A model generated the notes under the pieces. That model made no database searches. It was not told the DNA's origin and saw nothing but the letters and a program-made list of their open reading frames with translations. The translations under genes and the position numbers were made by a program. From the NCBI RefSeq assembly GCF_016107395.1, contig NZ_JAAIKO010000004.1, positions 310,001 through 374,000 on the forward strand: a DNA stretch of 64,000 bases, given 5' to 3'. The stretch is from Streptomyces fildesensis (lineage in GTDB: Bacteria; Actinomycetota; Actinomycetes; Streptomycetales; Streptomycetaceae). Below, piece by piece: positions 18,294-26,239 of this stretch (the first letter of the stretch is position 1; the number at the start of each line of letters is the position of its first letter).

Positions 18294-19145
18294 ATGACCG
18301 TCGTACCCGACCACCCGCCCAGCCGCTGTGACGGCTCCCGCAACGTGCACCCCGTTCCGAGGAATGGCACTCGGCTGCTGCGCTATGGCCAGCCTGGGCG
18401 TTGCCGTGACTGCGGCAACGCCGTTGAGTGGTACTACCGCCCTGGCCATCGCCCGGTGCCGCTTCATCCCAGCGAGTTGCCTGCTGAGGCGGTTCCGGAG
18501 CTCAGTCGCTGGCATGTGGCCGCTGGGGTCGCCTACCCGACGTCGGACGGCAGCGCCTGGTGCCGGCTCCCGCACGCCGCCCTGTGCCCGGCCCGCGCCC
18601 CGATCATGGACCTGCCAGATCTGTCGGGACTGCGCCGGGCCCTGACCACCCGGACGCGCCGGCTGATCGGTGTCGGAACCATCACCCCCACCTCTGCCCC
18701 CGGTCCGGTTGCCTGCCGCCCGGCCCGGCCGGTCGTGCAAATCCTCGGGATCCGCTACGTGGCCGCCCGCCCCGTCGAGGAGATCGCCTGCCTGGCCCCC
18801 GCAGCCACCACGAAAGCCCGTTGCAGCCGAACCCTCGCCCATATCAAACAGTCCGCTGGCGTTTGGCGGCTCCTACCAGCCACCGCCACGGCCGGGCAAC
18901 TCGCCCTGCCCGCAGGCCTAACCATGGCCGTCTACGACCTGGCCGCCCTGCCCTACGCCGAGCAGCTTCGCTGGCGTGCCCAGCGCTGCACCGGCCACAC
19001 CACCCGCAGGACCGAAATGGCGATGACCGAATGGGAACCTTTCGAACCACACAGTCACCGAGAGCACATCCACCCCCGCCTGCCTAGCCAGCACCCCACC
19101 GAACGCTCGGGAGGCCAGTACGCCCGGCGGTGCACGCATCCTTGA
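18294..19145 (+). CDS. DUF6083-like zinc-ribbon protein
   Basis: About 283 residues from ATG 18294; an earlier GTG at 18180 is possible and the start is not settled. The N-terminal half has a CxxC pair (GRCRDCGNAVEWYYR) followed by HRPVPLHPSELPAEAVP, RWHVAAGVAY and SAWCRLPHAALCP. I associate these features with the actinobacterial DUF6083 family, known mainly from accessory regions. The C-terminal half carries a second Cys pattern (VEEIACLAP, KARCSRTLA, RWRAQRCTGH). No enzyme motif is visible. It lies between the XRE gene and the helicase on the same strand. Function unknown; zinc binding is inferred. Confidence 0.6.
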   Translation: MTVVPDHPPSRCDGSRNVHPVPRNGTRLLRYGQPGRCRDCGNAVEWYYRPGHRPVPLHPSELPAEAVPELSRWHVAAGVAYPTSDGSAWCRLPHAALCPARAPIMDLPDLSGLRRALTTRTRRLIGVGTITPTSAPGPVACRPARPVVQILGIRYVAARPVEEIACLAPAATTKARCSRTLAHIKQSAGVWRLLPATATAGQLALPAGLTMAVYDLAALPYAEQLRWRAQRCTGHTTRRTEMAMTEWEPFEPHSHREHIHPRLPSQHPTERSGGQYARRCTHP

Positions 19146-19194
19146 CCCGCCTGTTGCTGCCCTGTCCCCTAAAACCCCGTCCGGAGAGAGCATC

Positions 19195-20685
19195 GTGCAC
19201 GAGTCCACCGACGAACAGATCGCCGCCATCGAGGCCTTCCACGACGGCCAGCACCTGGCCATTCAGGCAGGAGCCGGTACCGGCAAGACCACCACCTTGT
19301 CCCTGCTCACCGCCAACGCCAGACGCCGCGGCCGCTACCTCGCCTACAACCGCGCGACCGCTACCGATGCCACCGCTCGCTTCCCGGCCACCGTCACTTG
19401 CACAACCGCCCACTCACTGGCCTACCGGGCGCTGGGCCATCGTTACCGCCATCGCCTGAACGCACCTCGCCGCCCCGCCTGGAAAACCGGTCAGGACCTC
19501 GGCATCACCGCCACCGTCCGCATCGGCCCCCACGACATCACCCCCCACACTCTCTCCCACACTGTCGCGCGCACAATCACCCGCTTCTGCCACTCCGCCG
19601 ACCCTGCCCCCACCCGCCATCACATCCCCGCCCTGCGCGGTCTGAATGGCCCTGAGTTCCATGCCGAATTTGCCCACATCATCCTGCCCTTCGCCCTCCA
19701 GGCATGGAAGGACCTGCAAGACCCTGACCAGGGCCGCGTCCGCTTCGATCACGACCACTACCTCAAAATCTGGGCCCTAACCCGTCCCCATATCGGCTGC
19801 GACTTCCTCCTGCTGGACGAAGCCCAGGACACCAACCCTGTCGTCGAGCAAGTCTTTCTCCACCAAAAAGACCACGCCCAGCTCGTCATGGTCGGCGACT
19901 CCGCCCAAGCCATCTATGGCTGGCGCGGTGCCCGAGACGTCATGACCGGTTTCGACGGCACCCAGTTGGCCCTGTCCCGCTCCTTCCGCTTCGGCCCCGC
20001 GCTCGCCCACGAGGCAAACCGTTGGCTGACCGCTACCGGCACGGAGCTTCGCCTGACTGGCAGCGACACCATTCCCACCACCCTCGACACCGCCACCACC
20101 ACTCCGAACGCCGTGCTGTGTCGCACCAACGTCGGCGCGATGACCGAGATCCTTAATCTTCTCGGGGCCGGCCACCGCACCGCCCTCGTCGGCGGCGGAA
20201 ATCCCCTGCGCGCCCTGGCCTTGGCTGCCCGGGACCTCAAAGACGGTCGCGCCACCACGCATCCCGAACTCGTCCTGTTCCCCACCTGGGGCGCCGTGCA
20301 GGACTACGCCGCCCACGACCCTTCAGGAAGCGATCTCCAGGCACTCGTCGACCTCATTGACCGCCACGGCACCGATCAGATTCTCGACGCCGTCGGTCGC
20401 CTCCACGATGAATCCCGCGCCCAGGTCACCGTCTCCACTGCCCACAAAGCAAAAGGGCGCGAATGGCCCAACGTGAAGATCGCCGAAGACTTCCACCCGC
20501 CCAAAGACACCGGAAGCCCCGACGGAAACGGCAACCCCGTACCGGGGCCTATCGACATTGCCGAGGCCCGGCTCGCCTACGTCGCCATCACCCGCGCCCG
20601 CCGCCATCTCAACCGCGGCAGCCTCGCTTGGATCGACGATCATCCCGACGCCCCGCCCCCGCAGGCGCAGCCAGGCAACCAGTAA
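19195..20685 (+). CDS. Short UvrD/Rep-type superfamily 1 helicase
   Basis: A 496-residue ATPase with SF1 helicase motifs in order: Q motif (DEQIAAI), Walker A (IQAGAGTGKTTT, about 23-34), Ia-like YNRATATDA, Walker B (DFLLLDEAQD), motif III (GDSAQAIYGWRGA), motif IV (LSRSFRFG), a late STAHKAKGREW and the C-terminal AYVAITRARRHL. It is about 200 residues shorter than UvrD or PcrA, lacking most of the 1B/2B insertions. GTG 19195 has GGAGAG seven bases upstream. Short SF1 helicases occur in phages, plasmids and defence systems, where they unwind DNA or sense replication intermediates. Whether it works with the XRE and DUF6083 genes or with recombination is unknown. Confidence 0.88.
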   Translation: MHESTDEQIAAIEAFHDGQHLAIQAGAGTGKTTTLSLLTANARRRGRYLAYNRATATDATARFPATVTCTTAHSLAYRALGHRYRHRLNAPRRPAWKTGQDLGITATVRIGPHDITPHTLSHTVARTITRFCHSADPAPTRHHIPALRGLNGPEFHAEFAHIILPFALQAWKDLQDPDQGRVRFDHDHYLKIWALTRPHIGCDFLLLDEAQDTNPVVEQVFLHQKDHAQLVMVGDSAQAIYGWRGARDVMTGFDGTQLALSRSFRFGPALAHEANRWLTATGTELRLTGSDTIPTTLDTATTTPNAVLCRTNVGAMTEILNLLGAGHRTALVGGGNPLRALALAARDLKDGRATTHPELVLFPTWGAVQDYAAHDPSGSDLQALVDLIDRHGTDQILDAVGRLHDESRAQVTVSTAHKAKGREWPNVKIAEDFHPPKDTGSPDGNGNPVPGPIDIAEARLAYVAITRARRHLNRGSLAWIDDHPDAPPPQAQPGNQ

Positions 20686-21055
20686 GGTCAACTTTTGAAG
20701 AGCTTGCCACCACAAAGGTAAATTACGGTCGCATCCACATGTCGTCAGGCTTGTATAGTCCGCCAGCTGATAAGGACTTCGTCAGCTGGCGCGGCGAGTG
20801 CCGCGCAGGCGAGTTGGGCGTTCACCCCGCGTCGGCGGTACCGCAACGGAGTGCAGTCGCCGCCCTTTGGCCGGGGTGCGTACTGACCTTCGAAGCACCA
20901 CGCCTCTGAGTGATTCACGTCACTGGTCGATGCTGATCCCAGTGTCTCAGCAGAAGCGAGGCTACGCCGAGCAGATGTCACGGAGTCTGCCTCGCACCTG
21001 TTGCTTCCCCGCCTGTGTGTGTCTCATGAGACACACACATCGTGGAGAACATGAC
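20686..21055 (+). other. Right end of the element: hairpin, GTCTC motifs and 26-bp palindrome
   Basis: No gene is recognised. CGCCAGCTGA (20761-20770) and TCAGCTGGCG (20782-20791) form a perfect 10-bp hairpin. GTGTCTCAG occurs at about 20942. A perfect 26-bp palindrome spans 21014-21039 (left arm TGTGTGTGTCTCA), containing TCTCATGAGA (21022-21031), 24 bases from the host junction; this mirrors TCTCACGAGA at the left end. These are likely recombinase-binding sites. Confidence 0.6.
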
Positions 21056-21661
21056 CACGCGGACCATGTGGACGGGCTCCCGGGAGTGCTGCGCGGTCGC
21101 AAGATCGGCGCGATCGAGACGACGACGCTGGACGAACCGCCCGAGCAGGCGGCCTTCGTCCGCAGACAGGCGGCCGCCGCGCGGATCCCGGTGGTCCGTG
21201 CGGCGGCGGGGGAGCGGCGCCGGCTGGGAGGGCTGGAGTGGCAGCTGCTCTGGCCGCCCGTGACCCCGGGCGAGCTGCCGGACAACGGTCCGAACGACGC
21301 CAGCGTCGTCCTGCTGGTCCGTACGGCGGGGCTGACGTTCCTGCTGCTCGGTGACCTGGAGCCGCCGGCCCAGCGGCAGTTGCTGGCGGCCGTCCCCGAG
21401 CTGCCCCGGGTGGATGTCCTGAAGGTCGCGCACCATGGCTCGGCCTACCAGGACCCGGTGCTGCTGGCCCGGCTCCGGCCGCGTCTGGCGCTGATCTCCT
21501 GCGGCGCGGACAACCCGTACGGCCACCCGGCGCCGCGTACGGTCTCGGCGCTGCGCGCGCAGGGCGCGAGGGTGCTGCGGACGGACACCGACGGATCGGT
21601 CGCGGTCGTGGGGGACCGTGCGGACGATCTCCGGGCCACCGTGGTGGGGAGTTCTATGTAA
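21056..21661 (+). pseudogene. comEC: ComEC 3' part (metallo-beta-lactamase-like domain)
   Basis: Resumes the ComEC frame at HADHVDGLPGVLRGRKIGAI and runs to TAA 21659-21661, with the later metal/active-site segments LGDLEPPAQRQ and VLKVAHHGSAYQD. It is about 200 residues. The element's last codons read H-D just before HADH, so the fragment still shows an intact HxHxDH pattern (HDHADH). An in-frame ATG at 21026, in the centre of the 26-bp palindrome, could start a free-standing domain, but no ribosome binding site supports it. It no longer connects to the membrane channel part at 1629-3644, so ComEC function should be lost. Confidence 0.88.
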
Positions 21662-21702
21662 AGACTTCGTTGTAAAGATTTCTTTCTAAAGGTATCTTTA
21701 CA
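21657..21702 (+). promoter_or_regulatory. ArsR-type operator overlapping the regulator's promoter
   Basis: TGTAAAGA occurs at 21657-21664 (overlapping the comEC stop) and 21671-21678. An inverted copy, TCTTTACA, lies at 21695-21702, two bases before the ATG at 21705. TGTAAAGAT/ATCTTTACA (21671-21679, 21694-21702) form a perfect 9-bp inverted repeat. The likely role is autorepression by the following ArsR-type protein. Confidence 0.6.
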
Positions 21703-21704
21703 TC

Positions 21705-22334
21705 ATGACCGAGCGGCAGATACACCTCAGCGACCCGCGCGCCCTGCGGGCCTACGCCCACCCGACGCGGATGAAGCTCACCGGTCTGCTCCGCCGGGAG
21801 GGCCCGTTCACCGCGACGCGGGCCGCCGAGCTGACGGGGGAGTCCGTCGCCAGCTGCTCCTACCATCTGCGGGTGCTCGCCAAGTTCGGACTCGTCGAGG
21901 AGGCCGAGGGCGGCCACGGCCGGCAGAAGCCGTGGCGGGCGACGGCGCGCTTCACGGACTGGCCCGGCTACTCGGACGACCCGGCGGTGGCGGACGCGGC
22001 GGACGCGCTCACCGTCGCCGTCGCTGAGGACTACTTCCGGAAGATGACCAAGGCGCTGGAGACCCGCCGTGAACTGTCGCGCGACTGGCAGGAAGCGGAG
22101 CAGTTCGGCGACACGTGGGTCTATCTGACCCCGGAGGAACTGACCGCGCTGGGCGCGAAGGTGGACGAACTGCTGGAGACGTTCGCCGACCGCGACACGG
22201 ATCCCGCGCTCCGCCCCGACGGCGCGCAGCGCGTCTCCGTCCTGCGGATCGCCTTCCTGGACCGGGAAGCCGAGGCCCCCGCCGACAACCCGGCCCCCGG
22301 CAACGACCCCGACCCTGACACCGCCGAGGAGTAG
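21705..22334 (+). CDS. ArsR-family winged-helix transcriptional regulator
   Basis: A 209-residue protein. The N-terminal winged helix covers residues about 8-85: LRAYAHPTRMKLTGLLRREG, then ATRAAELTGESVASCSYHLR as recognition helix and LVEEAEGGHGRQKPWRAT as the wing. The C-terminal half is helical, with an acidic tail, and lacks an obvious Cys metal site. Such longer ArsR-like regulators commonly control an adjacent drug exporter. The gene starts directly behind a TGTAAAGAT/ATCTTTACA inverted repeat and is followed two bases after its stop by the MFS transporter gene, indicating an autoregulated regulator-pump operon. The ligand is unknown. Confidence 0.88.
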   Translation: MTERQIHLSDPRALRAYAHPTRMKLTGLLRREGPFTATRAAELTGESVASCSYHLRVLAKFGLVEEAEGGHGRQKPWRATARFTDWPGYSDDPAVADAADALTVAVAEDYFRKMTKALETRRELSRDWQEAEQFGDTWVYLTPEELTALGAKVDELLETFADRDTDPALRPDGAQRVSVLRIAFLDREAEAPADNPAPGNDPDPDTAEE

Positions 22335-22336
22335 TC

Positions 22337-23617
22337 ATGAAGGTCGCCGAGCGCATGCCGGCTCTGCTGCGCGAACGCCCGTTCCGCCAGTACTGGACCG
22401 GCCAGACCGTCTCGCTCTTCGGCGACCAGGTGTCGTTCCTCGCGATACCGCTCGCGGCCGTCCTGGTGCTGCACGCGGACGCCGCCCAGATGGGCTGGCT
22501 CTCCGCCGCGGGTCTGCTGCCGGCCCTGCTGTTCTCGCTGCCCGCGGGCGCGTGGGCCGACCGGCGGAGCAGGAGGCGGCGCATCATGATCGCCGCCGAC
22601 CTGGTCCGCGCGGCGCTGATGCTCTCGCTGCCCGCCGCCTATGCCCTCGACGTGCTGACCCTCACGCACCTGTATGTGATCGCCTTCGCCGTCGGCGCCT
22701 GCAGCGTCGCCTTCGACGTCTCCAACGCCACGCTCTTCGTCTCTCTCGTGCGGCCCGGCCAGTACGTGGACGGCAACGCGCTCGTCAACGGCAGCCGGGC
22801 CTTCTCCTTCGTGGCGGGGCCGAGTGTGGGCGGTCTGCTGGTGCAGATACTCGCCGCACCGCTCACGCTGCTCGTCGACGCCGTCTCCTACCTCGTCTCG
22901 GCCGGCTACCTGGCACGCATCTCCCCGGTGGAACCACCGGTCGCCCCGGCGGAGAAGGGGCACTTCACGGCCGGGCTGCGGTTCATGGCGGGCTCCCGCA
23001 TCCTGCGCCCGCTGCTGGCCGCCGCGGCGACCGTGAACTTCTTCAACTTCGTCTTCCACACCATCGTCGTGCTCTACGCGGTCGGTGAACTCGGCCTGAA
23101 CGCGGGCGTGCTGGGGCTGGTGATCGGCGCCGGGGCGGTCGGCGGACTCATCGGCGCCGCCCTCAGCGGCCGGATCGTCCGGCGGATCGGGATCGGCCCG
23201 GCGGTCGTCCTCGGCTTCGCGGTCTTCCCCACCCCGCTGATCCTGGTGCCGCTGGCCGGCGGACCCACCCCGCTGGTCCTCGCCCTGCTCTTCCTCGCCG
23301 AATTCGTCTCCGGATTCGGGGTGATGGTGCTGGACATAGCCAGCGGCTCCCTGCAGAGCGCTGTCATCCCCGACCGGCTGCGGGCCCGGGTGACCGGGGC
23401 CTACCGCATGGTCAACCACGGCGTCCGCCCGCTCGGCGCCCTGGCGGGCGGCGTGCTCGGCACGGCACTCGGACTGCGGCCCACGCTGTGGATCGCCACC
23501 GTCGGCGGAGTGCTGTGCGTCCTGTGGCTGCTGCCCTCGCCGGTACCCCGGATACGCGAACTCCCGGACCAGGAGGAGATCCCGGCCCGGGAGGCCACAA
23601 CGATGGAGCCGGCGTGA
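22337..23617 (+). CDS. Major facilitator superfamily exporter
   Basis: A 426-residue membrane protein of the EntS/MFS_3-like exporter group. It begins FRQYWTGQTVSLFGDQVSFL, typical of this group, with a motif-A-like loop (GAWADRRSRRRR) between helices 2 and 3 and about 11-12 hydrophobic segments. A later loop (SGRIVRRIGIGPA) echoes motif A in the second half. Proteins of this group expel small molecules such as siderophores or macrolides using the proton gradient. It overlaps functionally with the upstream ArsR-type regulator, two bases apart. The C-terminus is hydrophilic. The substrate is not predictable. Confidence 0.9.
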   Translation: MKVAERMPALLRERPFRQYWTGQTVSLFGDQVSFLAIPLAAVLVLHADAAQMGWLSAAGLLPALLFSLPAGAWADRRSRRRRIMIAADLVRAALMLSLPAAYALDVLTLTHLYVIAFAVGACSVAFDVSNATLFVSLVRPGQYVDGNALVNGSRAFSFVAGPSVGGLLVQILAAPLTLLVDAVSYLVSAGYLARISPVEPPVAPAEKGHFTAGLRFMAGSRILRPLLAAAATVNFFNFVFHTIVVLYAVGELGLNAGVLGLVIGAGAVGGLIGAALSGRIVRRIGIGPAVVLGFAVFPTPLILVPLAGGPTPLVLALLFLAEFVSGFGVMVLDIASGSLQSAVIPDRLRARVTGAYRMVNHGVRPLGALAGGVLGTALGLRPTLWIATVGGVLCVLWLLPSPVPRIRELPDQEEIPAREATTMEPA

Positions 23618-23655
23618 CGCGGCGCCCGCAGCGCCGCCGCACAACCGCGGTGTTC

Positions 23656-25104
23656 TCAGCCGGCCGTGGCGTGCACGGGCTCGTCCTCCAGGCCCAGCTG
23701 CTCCTCCGGCACCGTGATCACCCAGCGGGTGTCCTGGCGGGGCCGCAGATAGAGCAGCCAGTACAGGCAGGCGACGGCCACGATGCCGCCGGTGATCGCG
23801 AGGTCCTTGATCTCCTGCACGTACAGGACGTAGGCCATCACCAGGATCAGGACCGCCGGGACCACGGGCCACAGCGGCATCCGCCACGCGGGCCGCGACT
23901 TGTGGCTGCCGCGCCGTGAGGCGAGGGCGCCGACCGCGACCAGCAGATACATCCCGGCGACCGCGACCCCGGTGACATTGGTGAGCGTGTCCAGCGGGGC
24001 GAAACAGAGCGCCGCACCCGGCACGCCGACCGCGAGGGTGGCCACCCACGGGGAGCCGAAGCGGCTGTTCAGCGTGGAGAACGCCTTGTTGACCGGCCGC
24101 GGCCAGGCGCGGTCGCGGGCCGAGGCGTAGAGCACCCGGGAGTTCTGGATGACCATGACGATGCCCGCATTGATGATCGCCAGCGCGATGCACAGGCTGA
24201 CGAACGTCCCCACGGCGGAGTTGCTCCAGGCCTTCACCATCGCCGAGAGGTTGCCCTCGGTCAGGGTCTGCATGTCGGGCGCGCCGAGCGTGATCGCGAT
24301 GGTGGGGACGATGACGACCACGGCGCCGATGCCCAGTGTCCACAGCACGGTCCGCGAGACGTTCCGGCGCGGGTTCTCCATCTCCTCCGACAGGTACACC
24401 GCCGTGCTGAAGCCCTGCAGCACGAAGAGCGCGACGGCCAGCCCCGCGACGATCGCGCCGCCGGTGAGGGCGGCGGTGGCCGGGCTGCCCGGCGCGCCGC
24501 CGGTCGCCTCGACGACCGGGTGGATGAGCGTGGACGCCGAACGGGAGGAGTGCGAGAAGCCGAGGACGGCGACCACTCCGGCCGCGATGACCTCCAGGAC
24601 CAGGAAGATGCCGGTGATCCAGGCGTTCGCCCGCAGATCGAGCAGGCCCATGACGGTGGCGAGCAGCATGACGCCCGCGCCCGCCCACTGGGCGTTGATG
24701 TGCATGATCGGTTCGAGGTACTCGCCGGTGCCGAGCGCGATGATCGGCGGCACGATCATGACCACGATCAGCGACAGGATGAAGACGATCCAGCCCGCCA
24801 GCCGGCCGATCAGCGTCCCGACCATGGCGTACTCGCCGCCCGCGCTCGGGATGAGGGTGCCGAGCTCGGAGTAGCAGAAGGCCACCGCGATGCACAGGAC
24901 GGCCGCGATCACGATGGTCAGCGCCGTCCCGGTGCCGAGATCCCCGAAGAGGCCCGGCACGATGACGAAGAGCGACGAGGCGGGCGTCAGGCAGGACAGC
25001 GTCAGCAGCGTGCCGCCGACCACGCCGATGGACCGGGTGAGGGCCTTCGGCGGGGTGACGGGCGGCGCGATGGGGGAGTGCGGAGGACGCAGCGTGTCAG
25101 TCAT
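23656..25104 (-). CDS. APC-family amino acid permease
   Basis: A 482-residue permease with about twelve predicted membrane helices. The N-terminal helix region TRSIGVVGGTLLTLSCLTPAS and the segment YSELGTLIPSAGGEYAMVG carry the APC-superfamily features used in substrate and sodium/proton binding, as does the later LSEEMENPRRNVSR loop. It imports amino acids or amines; the specificity is unknown. It is transcribed toward the MFS gene and ends 38 bases from it, so the pair is convergent. The start ATG at 25104 is followed by a Pro-rich cytoplasmic tail. The roughly 200-base gap on its 5' side shows no other gene. Confidence 0.9.
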   Translation of the reverse strand: MTDTLRPPHSPIAPPVTPPKALTRSIGVVGGTLLTLSCLTPASSLFVIVPGLFGDLGTGTALTIVIAAVLCIAVAFCYSELGTLIPSAGGEYAMVGTLIGRLAGWIVFILSLIVVMIVPPIIALGTGEYLEPIMHINAQWAGAGVMLLATVMGLLDLRANAWITGIFLVLEVIAAGVVAVLGFSHSSRSASTLIHPVVEATGGAPGSPATAALTGGAIVAGLAVALFVLQGFSTAVYLSEEMENPRRNVSRTVLWTLGIGAVVVIVPTIAITLGAPDMQTLTEGNLSAMVKAWSNSAVGTFVSLCIALAIINAGIVMVIQNSRVLYASARDRAWPRPVNKAFSTLNSRFGSPWVATLAVGVPGAALCFAPLDTLTNVTGVAVAGMYLLVAVGALASRRGSHKSRPAWRMPLWPVVPAVLILVMAYVLYVQEIKDLAITGGIVAVACLYWLLYLRPRQDTRWVITVPEEQLGLEDEPVHATAG

Positions 25105-25316
25105 GCGGGGTCCGATCGGATGGTGCTGAGGGGGGCTTACCGCCTCCGGTCCAGGGAAAATCGAAGCGGAACGGCCGCTTCATCCCCGGCATCAAACCCC
25201 GGCCGCCAAGAACGCGTCAAGAGATTCAGAACAACGAAATCCGTCGTCAATATTGCCGTTCCATGGTGTATGCGAAGCAATGGATCACCCGAGCTGTCGA
25301 CCTCGATAGATTCCCG

Positions 25317-25847
25317 TCAGAGAAGCCACTGGCCATCACGCATCAGGTCCCGGTCCTTCAACTCGGCCACGGTGCCCCACGCCTGGACGGTGTGCGGCTG
25401 GACCCGGAACCACAGATAGGACGGTCCGTCGCCGCGCGGATCCCAGTCGCCCTTCGCGGCGAAGGCATCACCGATCTCGACGGGCAGCTCCGCGGCGGTC
25501 AGGGTGCCGGCCGTGGCATCGATCTGGACGACGTCACGGGTGTGCCCCAGGCAGACCCGCACCAGCCCGCTCTCCCGCAGATTGCGGCCGGTGGGATTCG
25601 TACCGCGGGTGGACAGCCACAGCGCCTCGCCGTCCCACAGGAAGAACAGCGGCACCAGGCACGGCGCCCCCTGGGCGTCGGCGGTGGCCACCCATACGTC
25701 CGCGTCGTGTTCGAGCCGGTGCAGCGCCTCGTCCTTGCGCTGCTTCAAGCTCCGGGGCCCGTCCGGAACGGGCGAAGGGGGCGAAGCGGGAGAGACGGCA
25801 GCGGAAGAAGGGGCGGAAGGCGTGAGCGGTGCGGAAGGTGTCGTCAT
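25317..25847 (-). CDS. Pyridoxamine 5'-phosphate oxidase-family FMN/F420-binding protein
   Basis: A 176-residue split-barrel flavin-binding protein. The first ~30 residues are Ala/Ser/Pro-rich and probably disordered. The core has ADVWVATADAQGAPCLVPLF, LWLSTRGTNPTGRNLRESG and VRVCLGHTRDVVQIDATAG, typical of mycobacterial/streptomycete PNPOx-like F420 or FMN proteins. It closes with a WDPRGDGPSYLWFRVQPHTVQAW segment, unlike classical PdxH. The likely activity is a deazaflavin- or flavin-linked reductase. It stands alone on the reverse strand between the permease and the small gene near holA. Confidence 0.85.
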   Translation of the reverse strand: MTTPSAPLTPSAPSSAAVSPASPPSPVPDGPRSLKQRKDEALHRLEHDADVWVATADAQGAPCLVPLFFLWDGEALWLSTRGTNPTGRNLRESGLVRVCLGHTRDVVQIDATAGTLTAAELPVEIGDAFAAKGDWDPRGDGPSYLWFRVQPHTVQAWGTVAELKDRDLMRDGQWLL

Positions 25848-25930
25848 GCCCCGTGACGCTACCGAGCACCGACGGACGCCACCAGAGCCCGCGGCACTAG
25901 ATCTCCGGACCTAGGCCGCCCGGCGACCCG

Positions 25931-26182
25931 CTACTCGCGGGGCTGTTCCCGCCAGCCGTCGAACTCCTCCGCCAGGGCGTGCAGGGCGGCGCCTTCGAGG
26001 CGGCCCTCCTCGTCCTCCACCACGACCAGCCACTGGGCGTCCTCGGCGTCGTCCTCGCCGGCCAGGGCGTCACGGACGAGCTGCGGCTCGAAGGGGAGGC
26101 CGAACCGCTCCATGGCCGCCTCTGCGGCCTCCTCGGCGGCATCGCGGTCGGGCAGCACCAGGACATGTCGTACGTCGCTCAC
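25931..26182 (-). CDS. Small acidic conserved hypothetical protein
   Basis: An 83-residue acidic protein from GTG 26182, chosen because GGAG lies about nine bases upstream on that strand. It starts SDVRHVLVLPDRDAAEEAA, followed by FGLPFEPQLVRDALAGEDDA and WLVVVEDEEGRLEGAAL, suggesting a small ferredoxin-like alpha/beta fold. I recognise it only as a protein commonly found beside holA in Streptomyces. It is divergent from holA with 57 bases between starts. No catalytic motif is seen. Confidence 0.7.
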   Translation of the reverse strand: MSDVRHVLVLPDRDAAEEAAEAAMERFGLPFEPQLVRDALAGEDDAEDAQWLVVVEDEEGRLEGAALHALAEEFDGWREQPRE

Positions 26183-26239
26183 CGGACCATTCTCCGCCAT
26201 GGCCGCCGCTGTCAGTCCCCCGTGGGATGCTGGTCCGCG

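Larger units (their letters stand above)
3645..21055 (+). mobile_element. 17.4-kb tyrosine-recombinase-trio element carrying defence-like cargo, inserted in comEC
   Basis: Joining host sequence before 3645 to host sequence from 21056 restores an uninterrupted ComEC reading frame through T-H-F-H-A-D-H-V-D-G, which fixes both ends to within about one base. There is no visible target-site duplication. Inside are four overlapping recombination genes at the left, then a restriction-modification fusion, a CBASS pair, a diadenylate-cyclase-domain protein, a Cys-rich protein, an XRE regulator, a DUF6083-like protein and a UvrD-like helicase. The layout recalls Tn554 (tnpA, tnpB, coiled-coil tnpC; site-specific insertion without duplication) and recombinase-in-trio elements, but with larger recombinases and much larger cargo. 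No relaxase, TraB-type translocase or replication protein is visible, so it does not look like an AICE or plasmid. Confidence 0.9.

Noticed and set aside
3645..21055. Actinomycete integrative conjugative element, prophage or plasmid
   Set aside because: No TraB/FtsK-like translocase, relaxase, replication initiator, capsid, terminase or tail genes, and no tRNA-gene attachment site; insertion is in a protein gene.
3645..21055. Direct assignment to the Gamma-Mobile-Trio family
   Set aside because: The concept is similar (trio plus defence cargo), but I cannot match the three recombinases here to GmtY, GmtZ and GmtX, and the host phylum differs.
20798..21055. Element-encoded N-terminal extension of the ComEC 3' fragment as a real protein part
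   Set aside because: The upstream in-frame sequence is low-complexity and lacks a ribosome binding site; it spans the recombination end and its palindrome.
22121..24895. Very long reverse-strand open frame opposite the ArsR, MFS and permease genes
   Set aside because: It has no protein-like features, is Arg/Gly/Pro-rich and lies antisense or out of frame to three clear genes; it is a high-GC artefact. The same applies to other long frames opposite lepA, the acyl-CoA synthetase, hrcA-dnaJ2, the tricorn gene and the WXG100 operon.
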